64,000 nucleotides of DNA from Orobanche coerulescens. Its lineage: Eukaryota; Streptophyta; Magnoliopsida; Lamiales; Orobanchaceae. The notes under the pieces were generated by a model. The model saw nothing but the letters and a program-made list of their open reading frames with translations, had not been told where the DNA came from and made no database searches. The position numbers and the translations under genes are program-made. Location: positions 36,604,001 to 36,668,000 of the forward strand of contig CM065818.1 in assembly GCA_033398695.1 (NCBI GenBank). The letters run 5' to 3'. Within the stretch, counting starts at the first letter, position 1. Each line of letters opens with the position of its first letter. This document shows positions 33,491-45,489 of this stretch, piece after piece.

Positions 33491-35325
33491 ATGGGGGCGC
33501 CCGGAGATCGATTGACATTAGAAAACAAAGAGATCTCGATCAATTATGAAAGTGCGTCTGATTTGATGGAACGATCGACCACTCATATTGATGATGTTTT
33601 TGCATACACAGTTGCTCAAGAAATCATAGAGCACGATGATGTCGAACCACGCTCTGTTGAAGAATGTCAACAAAGAGCCGATTGGCCTAAATGGAAAGAA
33701 GCTATCCAAGAAGAGCTTGACTCTCTGACAAAACGCAAGGTACTTGGCCCAGTAGTGCTAACTCCGCCAAGTGTAAAGCCTGTTGGACACAAATGGGTTC
33801 TTGTCGAAGCGTAATGAGAATCACGAAGTCCTGAGGTACAAGGCTCGCCTTGTTGCACAAGGTTTCTCACAACGCCCTGGTATAGATTACGAGGAAACGT
33901 ACTCCCCCGTAATGGACGTTATTACGTTCCGCTATCTAATCAGCCTAGTTATTTCCGAAGGATTGGAAATGCAGCTAATGGACGTGGTCACTGCGTATCT
34001 CTATGGGGATCTAGATACGGAGATTTACATGAAAGTGCCCGACGGCATTTCATTGCCCAAATCAAGTAACTCCAGACCACGGAGTGCGTATTCAGTTCGT
34101 TTGAAACGCTCACTTTACGGCTTGAAACAATCCGGAAGGATGTGGTATAACCGTCTGAGTGAATACTTGATTGGAAAGGGATACAAGAACGATGAACTGT
34201 GTCCTTGCGTCTTTATAAAGAAAACAAGTTCGGATTTGCAATCATCGCAGTGTATGTCGACGATATGAATATAATCGGCACTCTTGATGAAATAAGAGAA
34301 ACCACCGGATACTTGGCCCGAGTTTGAGATGAAAGATCTTGGGAAGACTCGTTTCTGTCTTGGTATTCGGATAGAACATAGAGTCTGTGGAATTCTCATC
34401 CACCGATGCTTATGTCGAGAAGATGCTTAGACGCTTTAACATGGACAAAGCACACCCGGTTAGCACTCCCATGATCGGTCGTAGCTTGGATGCGAAGAAA
34501 GATCCATTTCGTCCAAAGGAAGATGACGAAGAGCTTTTGGGAGCTGAAATTCCCTACTTAAGTGCAATAGGCGCTCTATTGTACTTAGCTCAATGTACGC
34601 GACCGGACATCGCCTTCTCAGTAAACTTACTAGCTCGATTTAGTTCAGCACCGACGCAACGTCATTGGAATGGTATCAAGAATATATTCCGATACCTAAA
34701 AGGAACCATTGACTTGGGACTATTCTTTCCCTACAAGCAGTCAAAGGAAGCTGCTTCCGTAAAGGCAAATGCTAAAGTAAATGCTAATGCCATAGAACCT
34801 ACTCCGACGAACGTATTGGTAGGATTTGCTGATGCAGGGTATCTCTCCGACCCACACAAAGGTCGTTCCCAAACTGGCTATGTATTTGCTATTGGGAACA
34901 CTGCTATATCTTGGAGATCCACAAAGCAAACCCTTGTAGCTACCTCATCTAATCACGCCGAAATTATCGCTTTGCATGAGGCGGTACGTGAGTGTATTTG
35001 GTTAAGAGCTATCATTACACATATCCGAGGTAACAGTGGACTAAGTAATGTCACTGGAGCACCCACATGCATATATGAAGATAATGCAGCTTGCATCGAA
35101 CAGATGAAGCTTGGGTATATCAAGGGGGATAACACAAAACACATATCTCCGAAATTCTTCTATAATCAGCAACAACAGGCTCTCCTCAATATTCAAGTAA
35201 AGCAAGTCAGATCTGAGGAGAATGTGGCTGATTTGTTCACCAAATCTCTGCCTATGGCCGTGTTTGAAAAACATGTGAGAAGTATCGGAATGCGGAGAAT
35301 TTCCGAACTCCCGAAATCGATGTAA
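33491..35325 (+). pseudogene. D reverse transcriptase and RNase H, two frameshifts
   Basis: RT starts in 33491-33814 (WPKWKEAIQEELDSLTKR). It shifts frame near 33800 to EVLRYKARLVAQGFSQRPGI and LMDVVTAYLYGDLDTEIYMK, then shifts again near 34240. YVDD is coded at 34253-34264. The last frame (34387-35325) is open and gives SAIGALLYLAQCTRPDIAFS, GFADAGYLSDPHKGRSQTGY (RNase H Asp), SSNHAEIIALHEAVRECIWL (Glu), IYEDNAACIEQ (Asp) and VADLFTKSLP. Confidence 0.85.
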
Positions 35326-35370
35326 AGGTAGAGGGAGAAGGGTGAGTCATAAAGAAACTTACTCACCGAC

Positions 35371-35845
35371 GTTGTACTCTTTTCTTTGACCAAGGTTTAT
35401 TTTCTCCCACTGGGTTTTGTTACTTGGCAAAGTTTTTAATGAGGCAGACGACACATGCACAAGTTTTTCAAAGTATCCTTGATTGATGTACAAATCAGGG
35501 GGAGATGTAGACTTGAGGGGGAGTCTTACATCCACAACGTACGTTATACTCTTTTCCTTCCAAGGAACATTTTTCCCACAGGGTTTTTATCACTTGGAAA
35601 GGTTTTTAACGAGGTAACAAGATGTACGATTTTAGGGATCGATGGAATGGTCACCTTAGTAGCGCTATGATCAAATGTAACGATCATATGAGAGGATAGA
35701 TTCAAAGGACGAAGTCTAAACTCGATGTGTCTAGATGTTGTACTCTTTTCCCTACGATCAAGACATTTTTCCCACTGGGTTTTTGCTTGACGAGGTTTTA
35801 ACGAGGCAACATGACATGCGCTTGTAGACTAGGCACAAGGGGGAG
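35371..35845 (+). repeat. D 3' region: three imperfect repeats and polypurine tract
   Basis: Blocks starting near 35371, 35543 and 35738 each run TTRTACTCTTTTC..., CCCACNGGGTTTT... and GGTTTTTAAYGAGGYA. AAGGGGGAG at 35837-35845 is the polypurine tract. Confidence 0.8.
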
Positions 35846-36019
35846 TGTTAAAGGAATAATACCCATTGTGTGCCTAAGTCCGTTAGTTTATGGGCTTTCC
35901 TAGATAGGATTTGGCTGAGGCCTGTTTGTATGTACTTCACCCTATTTAAGGGAGCTCAATGATGGAATAATACAACACTTTGCCCTACTTTCTTGTCTTG
36001 TGTTATTTTCCCTTCAACA
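35846..36019 (+). repeat. D 3' LTR
   Basis: 174 bp, same ends as the 5' copy; GTAAG follows at 36020-36024. Confidence 0.95.
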
Positions 36020-36024
36020 GTAAG

Positions 36025-36384
36025 GTATTTCTTGGAGATATAATTTTCGGCCGACCCATATTGCTCTCTGAGTAGCCGGTATACTATTGCCCACACGACA
36101 TCCGGATATAGGCGGGATATACTCGATAAAATCTTGAGGTAGAAACACAAGAAGATCGAAGAGGAATACGTGGAGTAGCTCGATCGATTCAAAAGGGAAT
36201 TTTCTGCCACTTCGCGTCAAAGGTATAAATTATCAACTCTCATGCGTAAATATGTGTGTTTAAATTGTTTATAAATCTGTTTAATTAATTAAATTGACAA
36301 GCCTAAATAGATCCGCTATTTACGTTGGTTAGTTTATAAAAACATATATTCCATCTCGCTTCCGCTGCGTTTTATATTCCAACA
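36025..36384 (+). repeat. B 3' LTR, piece 3 (end)
   Basis: Continues from 29078 after removal of D. It ends TTCCAACA, complementary in form to the TGTTAGG start. Beyond it is unrelated copia protease sequence, so B's right boundary is here. B's own target duplication cannot be checked because its left end is missing. Confidence 0.7.
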
Positions 36385-37027
36385 ACGTCGACACTGGTGC
36401 GACCGCCCACGTTGGTGCCGATAGGAGCCACTTTAAGAACTATCAAGCTGTTGAGGGGAGGAAGCTCAACATCGGGAATCCAGCTTCATCTGAGATTATC
36501 GGAGTTGGAGAAGTGGACCTCAAACTAACGTCCGGACAAACACTCACCTTGAAGAATGTGCTTCATGTTCCTGATATGAGGAAGAACTTGATCTCGGGCT
36601 CTATACTAGTTAATAAGGGGTTTAATCTAGTGTTGAGTCAGATAGAGTTATCATAAAGAAGTTTGATAGGTTTCTTGGTAAGGGTTACCTCACGGAGGGA
36701 CTCTTTAAACTTAATGCTTTGGCTATGCGCCATGTAACCAAGTCTGCTAATGCTAATGAAAATGCTATTGCTTCCTCTTATTTGACCGAGTGTTCTGATT
36801 TATGGCATTTTAAATTAGGTCATGTGAATCTAAATGCTATAAAAAGATTAGTAAACTTAGATTTACTGAAATTAAATGAAGTCAATACTCAAAACAAATG
36901 TGAGATTTGTGTTGAGGCAAAATTGACGAAGCTATCATTTCATTCGGTAAAACGGAACACAAAACCCCTTGAATTAATTCGCACAGACGTGTGTGATTTA
37001 AAATTTGAGCAAACTAGAGGTGGTAAG
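36385..37027 (+). pseudogene. E: copia protease and pre-integrase fragment
   Basis: The frame begins [20 protein letters not shown] (aspartic protease active site DTGA), continues with [20 protein letters not shown], is broken near 36640-36665, then gives [40 protein letters not shown] and the first integrase motif [18 protein letters not shown]. It stops where F inserts at 37028. It differs from B, D and F, so it is a fourth copia element. B abuts its left side and the remainder lies beyond F, outside the window. Confidence 0.8.
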
Positions 37028-37253
37028 TGTTAGGAATACTTGTTAGATTTTGATGATGTCATCTTTATATATTCAAATGTATGTTTTAAATTACTTGGCA
37101 AAATGTAAGGAAGAACCAAATGAGTATCTTCCATGGGCCAAATTATGATAAGTTAGATACTTGGCAAAATGTAAAGAAGAACCAAATGAGTATCTTCTAT
37201 AGGCCACATAAGTTAGGCTTAAAAATCGGCTAAGTGCATATCAGCCGAGTCTT

Positions 37254-37556
37254 GGTCAACTCACCTGTTCAGATAAAGTTGACCACAGACGAGTCATATC
37301 AGGCAACCTATCAGAGAAGTTCTGGTCAAACAATTTAATCAGCAAAGTTGGACCAGACTGCAGTCAAGAAGGAAAGTATCTGTAGTCTGACCATCAGATC
37401 AGTCAAATCAGGTCAGAAGACTACAGACAAGTCGACACATCAGATAAGTCGACACCAGAAAAGGTTGACTGCACATGAGACTAGTTGACCACAGAGAGGT
37501 CATCCAAGTAATCATCCAAGTACTCCAGTCCACGACGGCATCCGTTGAATAGTCAA
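37254..37556 (+). promoter_or_regulatory. W-box cluster in F LTR
   Basis: Eight TTGAC[CT] cores on either strand: GGTCAA 37254, TTGACC 37279, GGTCAA 37324, AGTCAA 37362, AGTCAA 37401, TTGACT 37465, TTGACC 37485 and AGTCAA 37551. Such cores bind WRKY factors, which drive stress and defence responses. The cluster is visible; its activity is inferred. Confidence 0.55.
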
Positions 37557-37840
37557 TATTTATGGAAAGTCACATGCGGGCGATTAGAGACAGATTGGAG
37601 AGATTCCCGGAAAGTAAATGATTTAAATAAATCATCCAGACCCACCACTGAAGACTTTATCTTATTATATTCAAAAGATTCAGCGTTATCACATGGAAGT
37701 CTTCACAATGGTCGTAATTGGATTAAAATATGGGAATCCAGCCTTGCAACGTTCAGAAAGAAAAACAAAGAAGTCTATTTCTCCAACGGACGGATTTGTT
37801 ACAGATCTGCAACAGCTATGAAGAAATGGTCAAGGATCGA

Positions 37841-37868
37841 CATATATATATATATATATATATATATC
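37841..37868 (+). repeat. (AT)n microsatellite in F LTR
   Basis: About 13 AT units. It may overlap the TATA region of the LTR promoter, which I could not place with certainty. Confidence 0.95.
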
Positions 37869-38507
37869 TGAAGATTTGAAGTTGAGTAGCACGATGCGAA
37901 CAATACTTACAAGCAATCAAAGCAAACAAAGCAATCAAGTGAACAATAGCATCGTGAAAGAGCAAGAGTTCTAAAGTTCTTATTTGAAGAAGCTCTTAGT
38001 TGGAGAAGACAATCACTCTTGTCTTTAAAACCTGAGTTTGGGGTACTTCACTAGTTGAAGTTCGAGAGACTGTAAAGGCATCCAAGGATCGTAGATCAAG
38101 AGGTGCAAGGCAGTCAAAGGGAGTTGCAACGGCAAGGAATTCCACTGGTTAGAAGCTATTGTAATTGGTTGAATCACTGTAATATTTATCACTGGTTGAG
38201 AATTATAGTGAATTCATCTCCAACTGGTTTGGAGAAAAAGTGGATTAGTAGAGTATTACCTCACCTCTGAGACCACTATAATTGCCTACGTGTTTTACTG
38301 CTTTCATTATCATACTTACCTGCTGCATACATACTTAACTGTTCCATTGATTAATTTTGTGATCGTCATCAGCTGACTTCCGCACTTACATTGACTACAA
38401 GTCATTTGTACCATCAGCTGAGAAACTCATCCTTTGTGGAAAATAGTTTCAATAAGTCTATTCACCCCCCTTCTAGACTTATTCCTAGACGACTTGTGAC
38501 CTACAAG

Positions 38508-38519
38508 TTGTATCGGAGC
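38508..38519 (+). other. F primer-binding site (mutated)
   Basis: TTGTATCGGAGC, two differences from TGGTATCAGAGC, two bases after the LTR end. Confidence 0.75.
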
Positions 38520-38584
38520 GGTTGGTTCAATATTTTAAGAACCAGATCCATATATCGAGGATATATTTTAGCTCATTTTTAGAA

Positions 38585-40720
38585 ATGGAACACATGCATT
38601 CTAGATTACCTGTTTTTTCAGTTGACGAGTATGATCTTTGGAAGATAAGGATGCAAGCACATTTATCTTCAATCCATGATGACATGTGGTGCATCATAGA
38701 GGATGGTCCATTCATCTTCGAGAAGGACAATACTCTTGAGGAGATTGCAGCCGGGAAGCCAGAGAAGATCCCAAAGAAGAGGACGGAGCTGACCATTGAG
38801 GAAAGAAAGCTGGCCAACCTTGACAACCGGGCCAGAGACGTGCTGTACCAAACACTTGAAAAATCAACAATGGTCAAGATCAGGAACTGCAAAAACGCCG
38901 AAGAAATCTGGGACCCATTAGCCTTAATGTGTGAGGGAACAGAGCTGATCAAAGAAAATAAGTTGTCAATTGCTACCCAAAAATTTGACAACTTCAAAAT
39001 GAAGAATGGCGAATCCATAGACTAAGTGGACACAAGGTTCACTGAAATCATCAATGAAATTAACTCCCTGGGAAAATCATATGGGAACAGGGAGATGTCG
39101 CAGAAGGTCTTAAGATCTCTCAATCCTGAATGGAGTATGAAGGCAGTGGCCATGAGAGAATCCAAGGATCTTAACAAAATAAAGATCCAAGAGCTGTTCT
39201 CTGATATAAAGGCTTATGAGTTTGAGCTTCCAAGTTCATCATCTACCTAGCCTGCAGAGAAGGGAATAGCCTTTACAGCCGAGTCCCCCGCCAAAAGCTT
39301 ATCTGAAGACAAACCTCCAAATCCACTTGATTTTGAGGAAGAAATGGCGTTCACAATGCAAAGGTTCAGCAACTTCATAAAGAATTACTCCAAATACAAA
39401 AAGAATTATAAGGAGAACCCTAGGAGAAATCAAAAGGCTGGAAGCTGGAAGGTGGAGTGCTATAATTGCCACAAGACAGGACACATCCAAATTGACTGTC
39501 CTGATCTCAAGAAGGACGAGAGCAAGAAGGAGGTGAGCAGAAAATAAGATCGAAGGAAGGCCCTCATCGGAGAAGACCAAGAGCGAGTAGAATCAAGCAG
39601 CGGATTCTTCTCTGATGATGATGAAGAATATGATTGTCTGATGGCCAACCTAGCTGATGAAGAGGTAACATCTAAACCCTCAGTTTCAAATAATAACAGC
39701 TCAGACATGTCACAAGACATGGACTTACACGAGTCTGTAAATCAGCTTCTCAAAGATTTTGAGAGATTAAAAACTGCACACCAAACTGTATCAGCCGATA
39801 GGACCCAGCTGCAAGATGAGAATGGGCAGCTGAAAAATGGCTTTGAAAAACTCAACCTAGAATTTAATAAAACCAAAGCTGATCTTGAGAAACAGGCTGC
39901 AGCTAACTCTACAAACTAGGCTGATAATACTACAGCTGAGATAAAATGATTAACTGTTTTAAATAGTGAAAAATCAGCTGCACTTGCTCATGTAAAAGCT
40001 GAGTTTGCAAAACTGACTCAGCTAAGTAAAAATCGGGCGAAGGAAATAACCTCCCTGAAGGCATCTCTAACTCTGGACGAACTGTGTACAAATAAATGGC
40101 CATTATATTCCAGATCAGGCCTTGGATATGACCCACACACCCCCTCTAGTTCTAAAACCATTTTCATCAAGGGAGAAACAATTGTCTCGACTGCTGAGCC
40201 AATATACAAACCTGTATTTCAAAATAGGCAACAGCCAAGTCACAGGTCTAGGCTGTAGCCGATTTACACAAGGCAGACACCTAGACATGAGACTAGGCAA
40301 TGGCCAAGGCAGAAGCAGCATCCCAGACAACATGCCACTATTATCAAAGACTCCCCAAAAAACAGATTTCAAAATGGGAGGGGCAAATGGAAACCTCAAG
40401 GTTATCCTAATTTTCAAAACAAACAGGTGTGGAGACCTCAAAGATTTAATAAATGGTCTCAGCCAAGATTTAGACATGGCCCACGCCATCAGTTTTATGA
40501 GGTATATCCAGTACACAATCCCAACAGAGGATACAGGCCCAGACCTTACACACCTTTCAGGGGTAATAACAGCAATTTTCACAACCGCAGGAGAAACCAG
40601 TTCTCCAGGAAACCAACTAACCCCCAAGGACCCACACAGATTTGGGTACCTAAATCTCTGCTTGTCTGATTGCAGAAAAGGTGGAAGGACTACTACCACA
40701 TCTCCATAAATTAAAACATT
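38585..40720 (+). pseudogene. F gag with coiled-coil extension, stops only
   Basis: ATG at 38585 (MEHMHSRLPVFSVDEYDLWK). The gag core runs to about 39250, followed by the zinc knuckle CYNCHKTGHIQIDC (39458-39499). An acidic Ser/Asp stretch is followed by a heptad-like coiled coil (about 39720-40090: LLKDFERLKTAHQTVSADRT, LQDENGQLKNGFEKLNLEFN), then an Arg/Pro/Asn-rich stretch. The frame is constant from 38585 to the protease. Stops at 39023-39025, 39248-39250, 39545-39547, 39917-39919 and 39947-39949 break it; several fit C-to-T changes in CAG, CAA or CGA codons. It would form the particle shell. Confidence 0.85.
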
Positions 40721-42185
40721 GGAGGTGAAGAATGGTTTGTAGATTTCGGATGCTCAAGTCACATGACCGGGAACAAGAAGGTGCTGATGAATTATACCAA
40801 AGAAAAAGGTCCAGATGTAACCTTTGGAGATAGCTCTAGAGGTCAGACTAAAGGTTTTGGAGAGCTGCACCGAGGAAACATCACCATATCCAAAGTTCAC
40901 TATGTCAAAGGACTCAAGTATAATCTTTTGAGCATAAGCCAGTTTTTTGATGAGAAGAATCTAGTATTCTTCACCATTTGGAAATGCATGGTGATAGATA
41001 TTCTATCTGGAGAAGTGAAGCTACAAGGATTCAGAAGAAGGGATGTTTATATGATAGATTGGAACACAGGAACTCCTAATACCTCTTTTCTATCTAAGAC
41101 AATAGCTGAGAATGGATGGCTGTGGCACAAGAGATTATGTCATCTGAATTTCAAAGCCATCAACAAAATTAGTTCTCAGAAGCTGGTCAGAGGACTTCCA
41201 GAAGAAGTATTCAAGAAGGAAGCTCTCTGTGATGCATGTCAGAAAGGGAAACAAACAAGAGCATCATTCAAGCCAGTTCAACCTACCACTCTTACAACAA
41301 GGATCCTAGATCTACTACACATGGATCTATTTGGTCCCATCAAGTCAAGGACCTTAAGTGGCAGGAAGCACACTCTAGTAGTAGTAGATGACTACTCAAG
41401 ATATACATGGGTTGTTTTTCTCTATAAAAAGAGTGAAACACTAACCAAGTTACCTGAGCTGCTAAGGAGAATCCAGAATGAGAAATCCCTCTCAATCATC
41501 AAGATCAGATCTGATAGAGGAGGAGAATTTCTCAACAAGGCAATCACTGATTACAGCGATCAGAATGGGATCCAGCATAAAGTCTCTGCAGCCAGGACCC
41601 CTCAGCAGAATGGTGTTGCTGAAAGAAGAAACAGAACCTTGAAGGAAGCTGCCAGGTCCATGATTGTAGAAGCAGACCTGCCCAAAAGGTTCTGGGCTGA
41701 AGCTGTAAACGCAGCATGTCACACTCAGAACAGGAGTATGATAGTAGGGAGACATGGCAAAACTCCCTATGAGGTTTGGAATGGCAGAACACCAACTATT
41801 GCATATTTTCATATTTTTTGTTGTAAGTGTTTCATCCACAACAATGGTAAAACCCAACTAAATCCCTTTGATGCTAAAACTGATGATGGTCTCTTTATGG
41901 GATATTCACAAAGAAGCAAGGCATATAGAGTTTTTAATAAAAGAACCTTAGTTGTGGAGGAAACACCTCATGTTGTATTTGATGAAACTACTACTGAGTA
42001 CAGGAAAAGGTGGAGCTGATAGAGAATAAGCTCAAATCTGCAACCCTAGAAGAAGTTATTATCCATGACACAAGAATGGTGGACTCACCTGCAGATCAGC
42101 CTGAAGACCCATCTGTAGCTGATGAAGACCCAACTGCAGATCAGACAGGACCACAAAACCTACCTGATCCAGTTGCTGCTGATAA
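40721..42185 (+). pseudogene. F protease and integrase
   Basis: The protease motif reads VDFGCSSHMTG where DSGCS is usual, a one-base TCC-to-TTC change that should kill it. Pre-integrase: WLWHKRLCHLNF...CDACQKGKQT (HHCC). Core: LLHMDLFGPIKS (Asp), IRSDRGGEF (Asp), [18 protein letters not shown] (Glu). After TRTLVVEETPHVVFDE-like sequence a frameshift occurs near 42005; the next frame is an Asp/Pro/Gln-rich linker that ends at 42185, where G inserts, and continues at 50687. Confidence 0.9.
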
Positions 42186-42959
42186 TGTAACACCCCCAAA
42201 TCCTATTGGGTTATTACAGTGCCGTGGACCCCACGCCAGGAGATCCACCAGGCGAACATGACTAAAATACATTAAATTAAACAACAAGGGAAAATCATAG
42301 TCCCTACCATGATATCCGACACAATATTCCGATAAGGAATTTCAACGACAAAAGTGGCCTACATGGCCAAAATGAAATACAACAGCATCCACGAACATCT
42401 GTTCGGGTAATACAACACGACAACAACTGACAAGACTGGAGTACACTCCAACTGACTGACCAACAATGAACAACTCGGACTAGTATCGCTCGTATGCCTC
42501 GTCGCCATCGTCATGCCCCCGTGTCTCAACTCTCTCCTCGCAAGCACCTAAAACATGAAAACATGTTCCGCCCCCACGGGGTCAGTCATCCAGATAATGA
42601 ACATCAAATACATGTATAACATGATATGCATCCAAAGGCGTAATGAAACTGTATTATGATGATAATAATATGATATTCTCACAAACCAAGGTAAGAATCG
42701 AGCATTCGTGGAACACTATGCCCACGGCATACTATTAATACATTCGACGGAGTTAGAACATAAGTGCCCAACGGCGAATCATAATCACGAGAATACCACA
42801 ATGAATTACACGACATGAGCCAAACCGAGCGAGTTAAATATGAATCACAATGCCGGAGGCTCCAATGAAATTAACAAGACAATCACAAGGCCTAAAAATC
42901 ATTCAAATTAAATCACAAATATCACAATCACATGAAGTCAAAGCTTGACCGGGTGTTAT

Positions 42960-43510
42960 TGATTAGGGCGAAGCCACGGCATGAAAGTCGTATCACAAGT
43001 AGGGCGAAGCCACGGCATGAAAGCCGTATCACAAGTAGGGCGAAGCCACGGCATGAAAGCCGATCACAAGTAGGGCGAAGCCACGGCATGAAAGCCGTAT
43101 CACAAGTAGGGCGAAGCCCACGGCATGAAAGCCGTATCACAAGTAGGGCGAAGCCACGGCATGAAAGCCGTATCACAAGTAGGGCGAAGCCACGGCATGA
43201 AAGCCGTATCACAAGTAGGGCGAAGCCACGGCATGAAAGCCGTATCACAAGTAGGGCCGAAGCCACGGCATGAAAGCCGTATCACAAGTAGGGCCGAAGC
43301 CACGGCATGAAAGCCGTATCACAAGTAGGGCCGAAGCCACGGCATGAAAGCCGTATCACAAGTAGGGCCGAAGCCACGGCATGAAAGTCGTATCACAAGT
43401 AGGGCCGAAGCCACGGCATGAAATCCGTATCACAAGTAGGGCCGAAGCCACGGCATGAAAGCCGTATCACAAGTAGGGCCGAAGCCACGGCATGAAAGCC
43501 GTATCACAAT
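42960..43510 (-). repeat. ~36-bp tandem repeat, 15 copies (G 3' LTR)
   Basis: Unit: GTAGGGC(C)GAAGCCACGG followed by CATGAAAGCCGTATCACAA. Each unit contains ACGGCATGAAAGCCGT, a 5-bp-arm hairpin. The first units have one C in GGGC, later ones two. Confidence 0.95.
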
Positions 43511-44759
43511 TAGGGATGGTATGCTGTCATGAGTCGGCCAGCACCATCCTCGACAGTCCCAACTCAACACCTCGATTGCCTTAGAATGGCTAACCGATGA
43601 CAATGATGCAGCGGATGATTCCATGAATGCTTGAGCGCTTCGATTTCCTTATAATGGCTAATCGATATGAACGATATGATGAATGATTGAATACCTCGAT
43701 TGCCTTAGAACGGTCAATCGATACAATGATATAGTGAATGATTGAATATTTCGATTTGCCTGCGAACGGCAATTCGATAACAATGATATGAAGGATGCCT
43801 CGGTACTTTAATCGGTTACCGACGACGAAGGTGAGAAATGAATAAGCCAATGCCTTTAATCGGCGTGTACAGTTTTAATGACAATCCAAAAAGGAATAAC
43901 AATAAATATTTGGCAAAATTGCCGAAAGGTATCGTATCGAACGATCTCTTAATATCAATGAATTCATGAAGAGACTAAGTCTCGGAATGATACAACACAT
44001 TCATACACATACATGATAACATTAATCTCATTGACCAGTACAAGTATAAAACTTGCCTCAAACCGAAGGCGAGGAAGTCCTTCCACGAACAACGTCCTTA
44101 ATAGGGAATACCGGCCACTCGAACAACCTTGAATTACACAAGCACCAACAATTCGCTTAATATATGAATCAAACACGAATATAACGAACTCGAAACGTCG
44201 ATACGATTAAACTAAGTTCATTGGGGCATTATATCGAATACGTTGTGGCCAAACTCCGATTGTTTACAATCAAACCTCAATATAACAATATCAAATCCCC
44301 CAAGAAGTGTTTCAAACCAACAAAACATCTCCAAAACGATCAATAATCCGTTATGAATATCCAAAAACGTGATTATAACAACAATTAGTCGAAAATCCCC
44401 AATTCCAACTCGATTTTCAAGGTGTTCTCGAATAATTCCTCAATAACCCAATGAATCCTTATACAAACTCATAATCATATACATATCCCTTCATATAACA
44501 TGATTATAACGTCCAAAACATCATATCTCAACATAAAATCGAAGTCCAAAGTGTTAAAGGAATTACCTCTTGATGATCCAAGTACTTTAATCCGAAGAAC
44601 ACGCGTTAGATTGATTATCCGGGCTTCACGATCGAAAGGAGATGAAGAAAATCAAACACCCAAATGATTTGTGAAGGAAAAACCCTCCCTCAAGCTTACT
44701 CTCTCGGTTGAAGGTGAAGAAAAGGGGAAAAAATGGCTGAAATGCTGAAAAAAAACGAA

Positions 44760-45090
44760 TTTAAGGGAGTTGACTGCCTGCCGGACACGGCCCGTGCCGA
44801 TCGGCACGGTCGTGTCGCATGCAGTGGCGGCGATTGGCGACAGGACTCGACCGTGTCTGCCCTTGACACGGTCGGCGCGGAGGGCCTCCGGCGATGACCC
44901 GTCCGACGGCGACTTCGGCATGACTTCAGCCGTGCGGGCGACACGGCCGGGCGTGTCAGCGATCGCTCGGCTTATCCGGAAGGGTTCGACTCGGCCGTGC
45001 GGGCGACACGATTAGGTCCCGTGGCGGAACGCCGGAACTTTCCGGACGAAATGCAGCCGCACGGGCCGTGTCGGACGACATGGCCGAGTT
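44760..45090 (-). promoter_or_regulatory. G 3' LTR palindrome cluster
   Basis: GC-rich stretch with many ACACGGCCGTGT-like elements; the best is an 18-bp perfect palindrome at 44792-44809 with core CGTGCCGATCGGCACG. On the minus strand a weak TATA-like CTTAAATTC (about 44757-44765) follows about 30 bp later, then a pyrimidine-rich leader. Confidence 0.6.
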
Positions 45091-45455
45091 CGTTCGGCAG
45101 TGATCGCCAAAGCGAAAAATGAGCGGTTGAGCTAAACGACCATAACTCTCTCGTCCGGACTCCGATTGACTCACCGCTCGAACCATTGGAAAGCTAACTC
45201 GATGATCTATAATATTGCAAGATTTAGAATTTTTGGAGTTACCAAAAATTAATGGTGATCTAACAAAGTCGAACTCATATGAGGAAAGTTGAAACAATGA
45301 ACAATAACGATACACAACTCAAGTTTTTCCGAATGGTGAACACGGTGAATGAATATGATTGATGAATGATTATAATCGAGTGAAAATACACCGAGTGACA
45401 ATTACAGACTGATAATTACCGAATGAAAATGAATGAATTACAACCGGGTATTACA

Positions 45456-45480
45456 TACACCCCCTAAAAGAGTTTCGTCC
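45456..45480 (-). other. G polypurine tract and conserved pre-LTR block
   Basis: On the minus strand: GGGGACGAAACTCTTTTAGG then GGGTGTA, directly before the 3' LTR. Confidence 0.85.
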
Positions 45481-45489
45481 CCGAAACTA

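Larger units (their letters stand above)
29079..36019 (+). mobile_element. D: small-LTR Ty1/copia element
   Basis: Two 174-bp LTRs, TSD GTAAG (29074-29078 and 36020-36024), polypurine tract at 35837-35845. Interior order gag, protease, integrase, RT, RNase H fits Ty1/copia. I do not assign the lineage. The LTRs differ at only two positions, yet the coding interior has many small indels. Confidence 0.95.
4890..36384 (+). mobile_element. B: Ty1/copia element carrying four nested insertions
   Basis: The surviving parts in order are integrase (4890-5750), RT (14265-15319), RNase H (25764-26366), polypurine tract, and a 3' LTR in three pieces (26441-26742, 28267-29078, 36025-36384; about 1.47 kb in all). 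Each gap is an inserted element flanked by a 5-bp duplication, and the B protein reads through when inserts are removed (for example ...GMV at 15313 joins AKYQ at 25766). RT and RNase H resemble Tnt1-type copia; I do not assign a finer lineage. The 5' LTR, gag, protease and integrase N-terminus are missing. Confidence 0.9.
37028..38505 (+). repeat. F 5' LTR
   Basis: Starts TGTTAGGAATACTTG and ends CCTACA, then PBS. It contains a short direct repeat (ACTTGGCAAAATGTAA near 37092 and 37158), a W-box cluster and an (AT)n run. Only one LTR is in the window, so age cannot be estimated. Confidence 0.8.
42186..45455 (-). repeat. G 3' LTR
   Basis: 3270 bp, TGTAACACCCCC...GGTATTACA. It is longer than its partner mainly because it has 15 rather than 6 copies of a ~36-bp repeat. 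Its outer 33 bp form an imperfect hairpin. Open frames in the repeat (HESRITSRAKPR-type) are by-products of repetition. Confidence 0.95.

Noticed and set aside
42928..43310. Long overlapping open frames on both strands with HESRITSRAKPR and MPWLRPTCDTAF-type repeats
   Set aside because: They arise from the 36-bp LTR repeat, whose unit length is a multiple of three; no codon or domain signal.
42960..43510. Possible CRISPR-like array of regularly spaced repeats
   Set aside because: Units abut with no spacers, the array lies in a plant LTR, and there are no cas genes.
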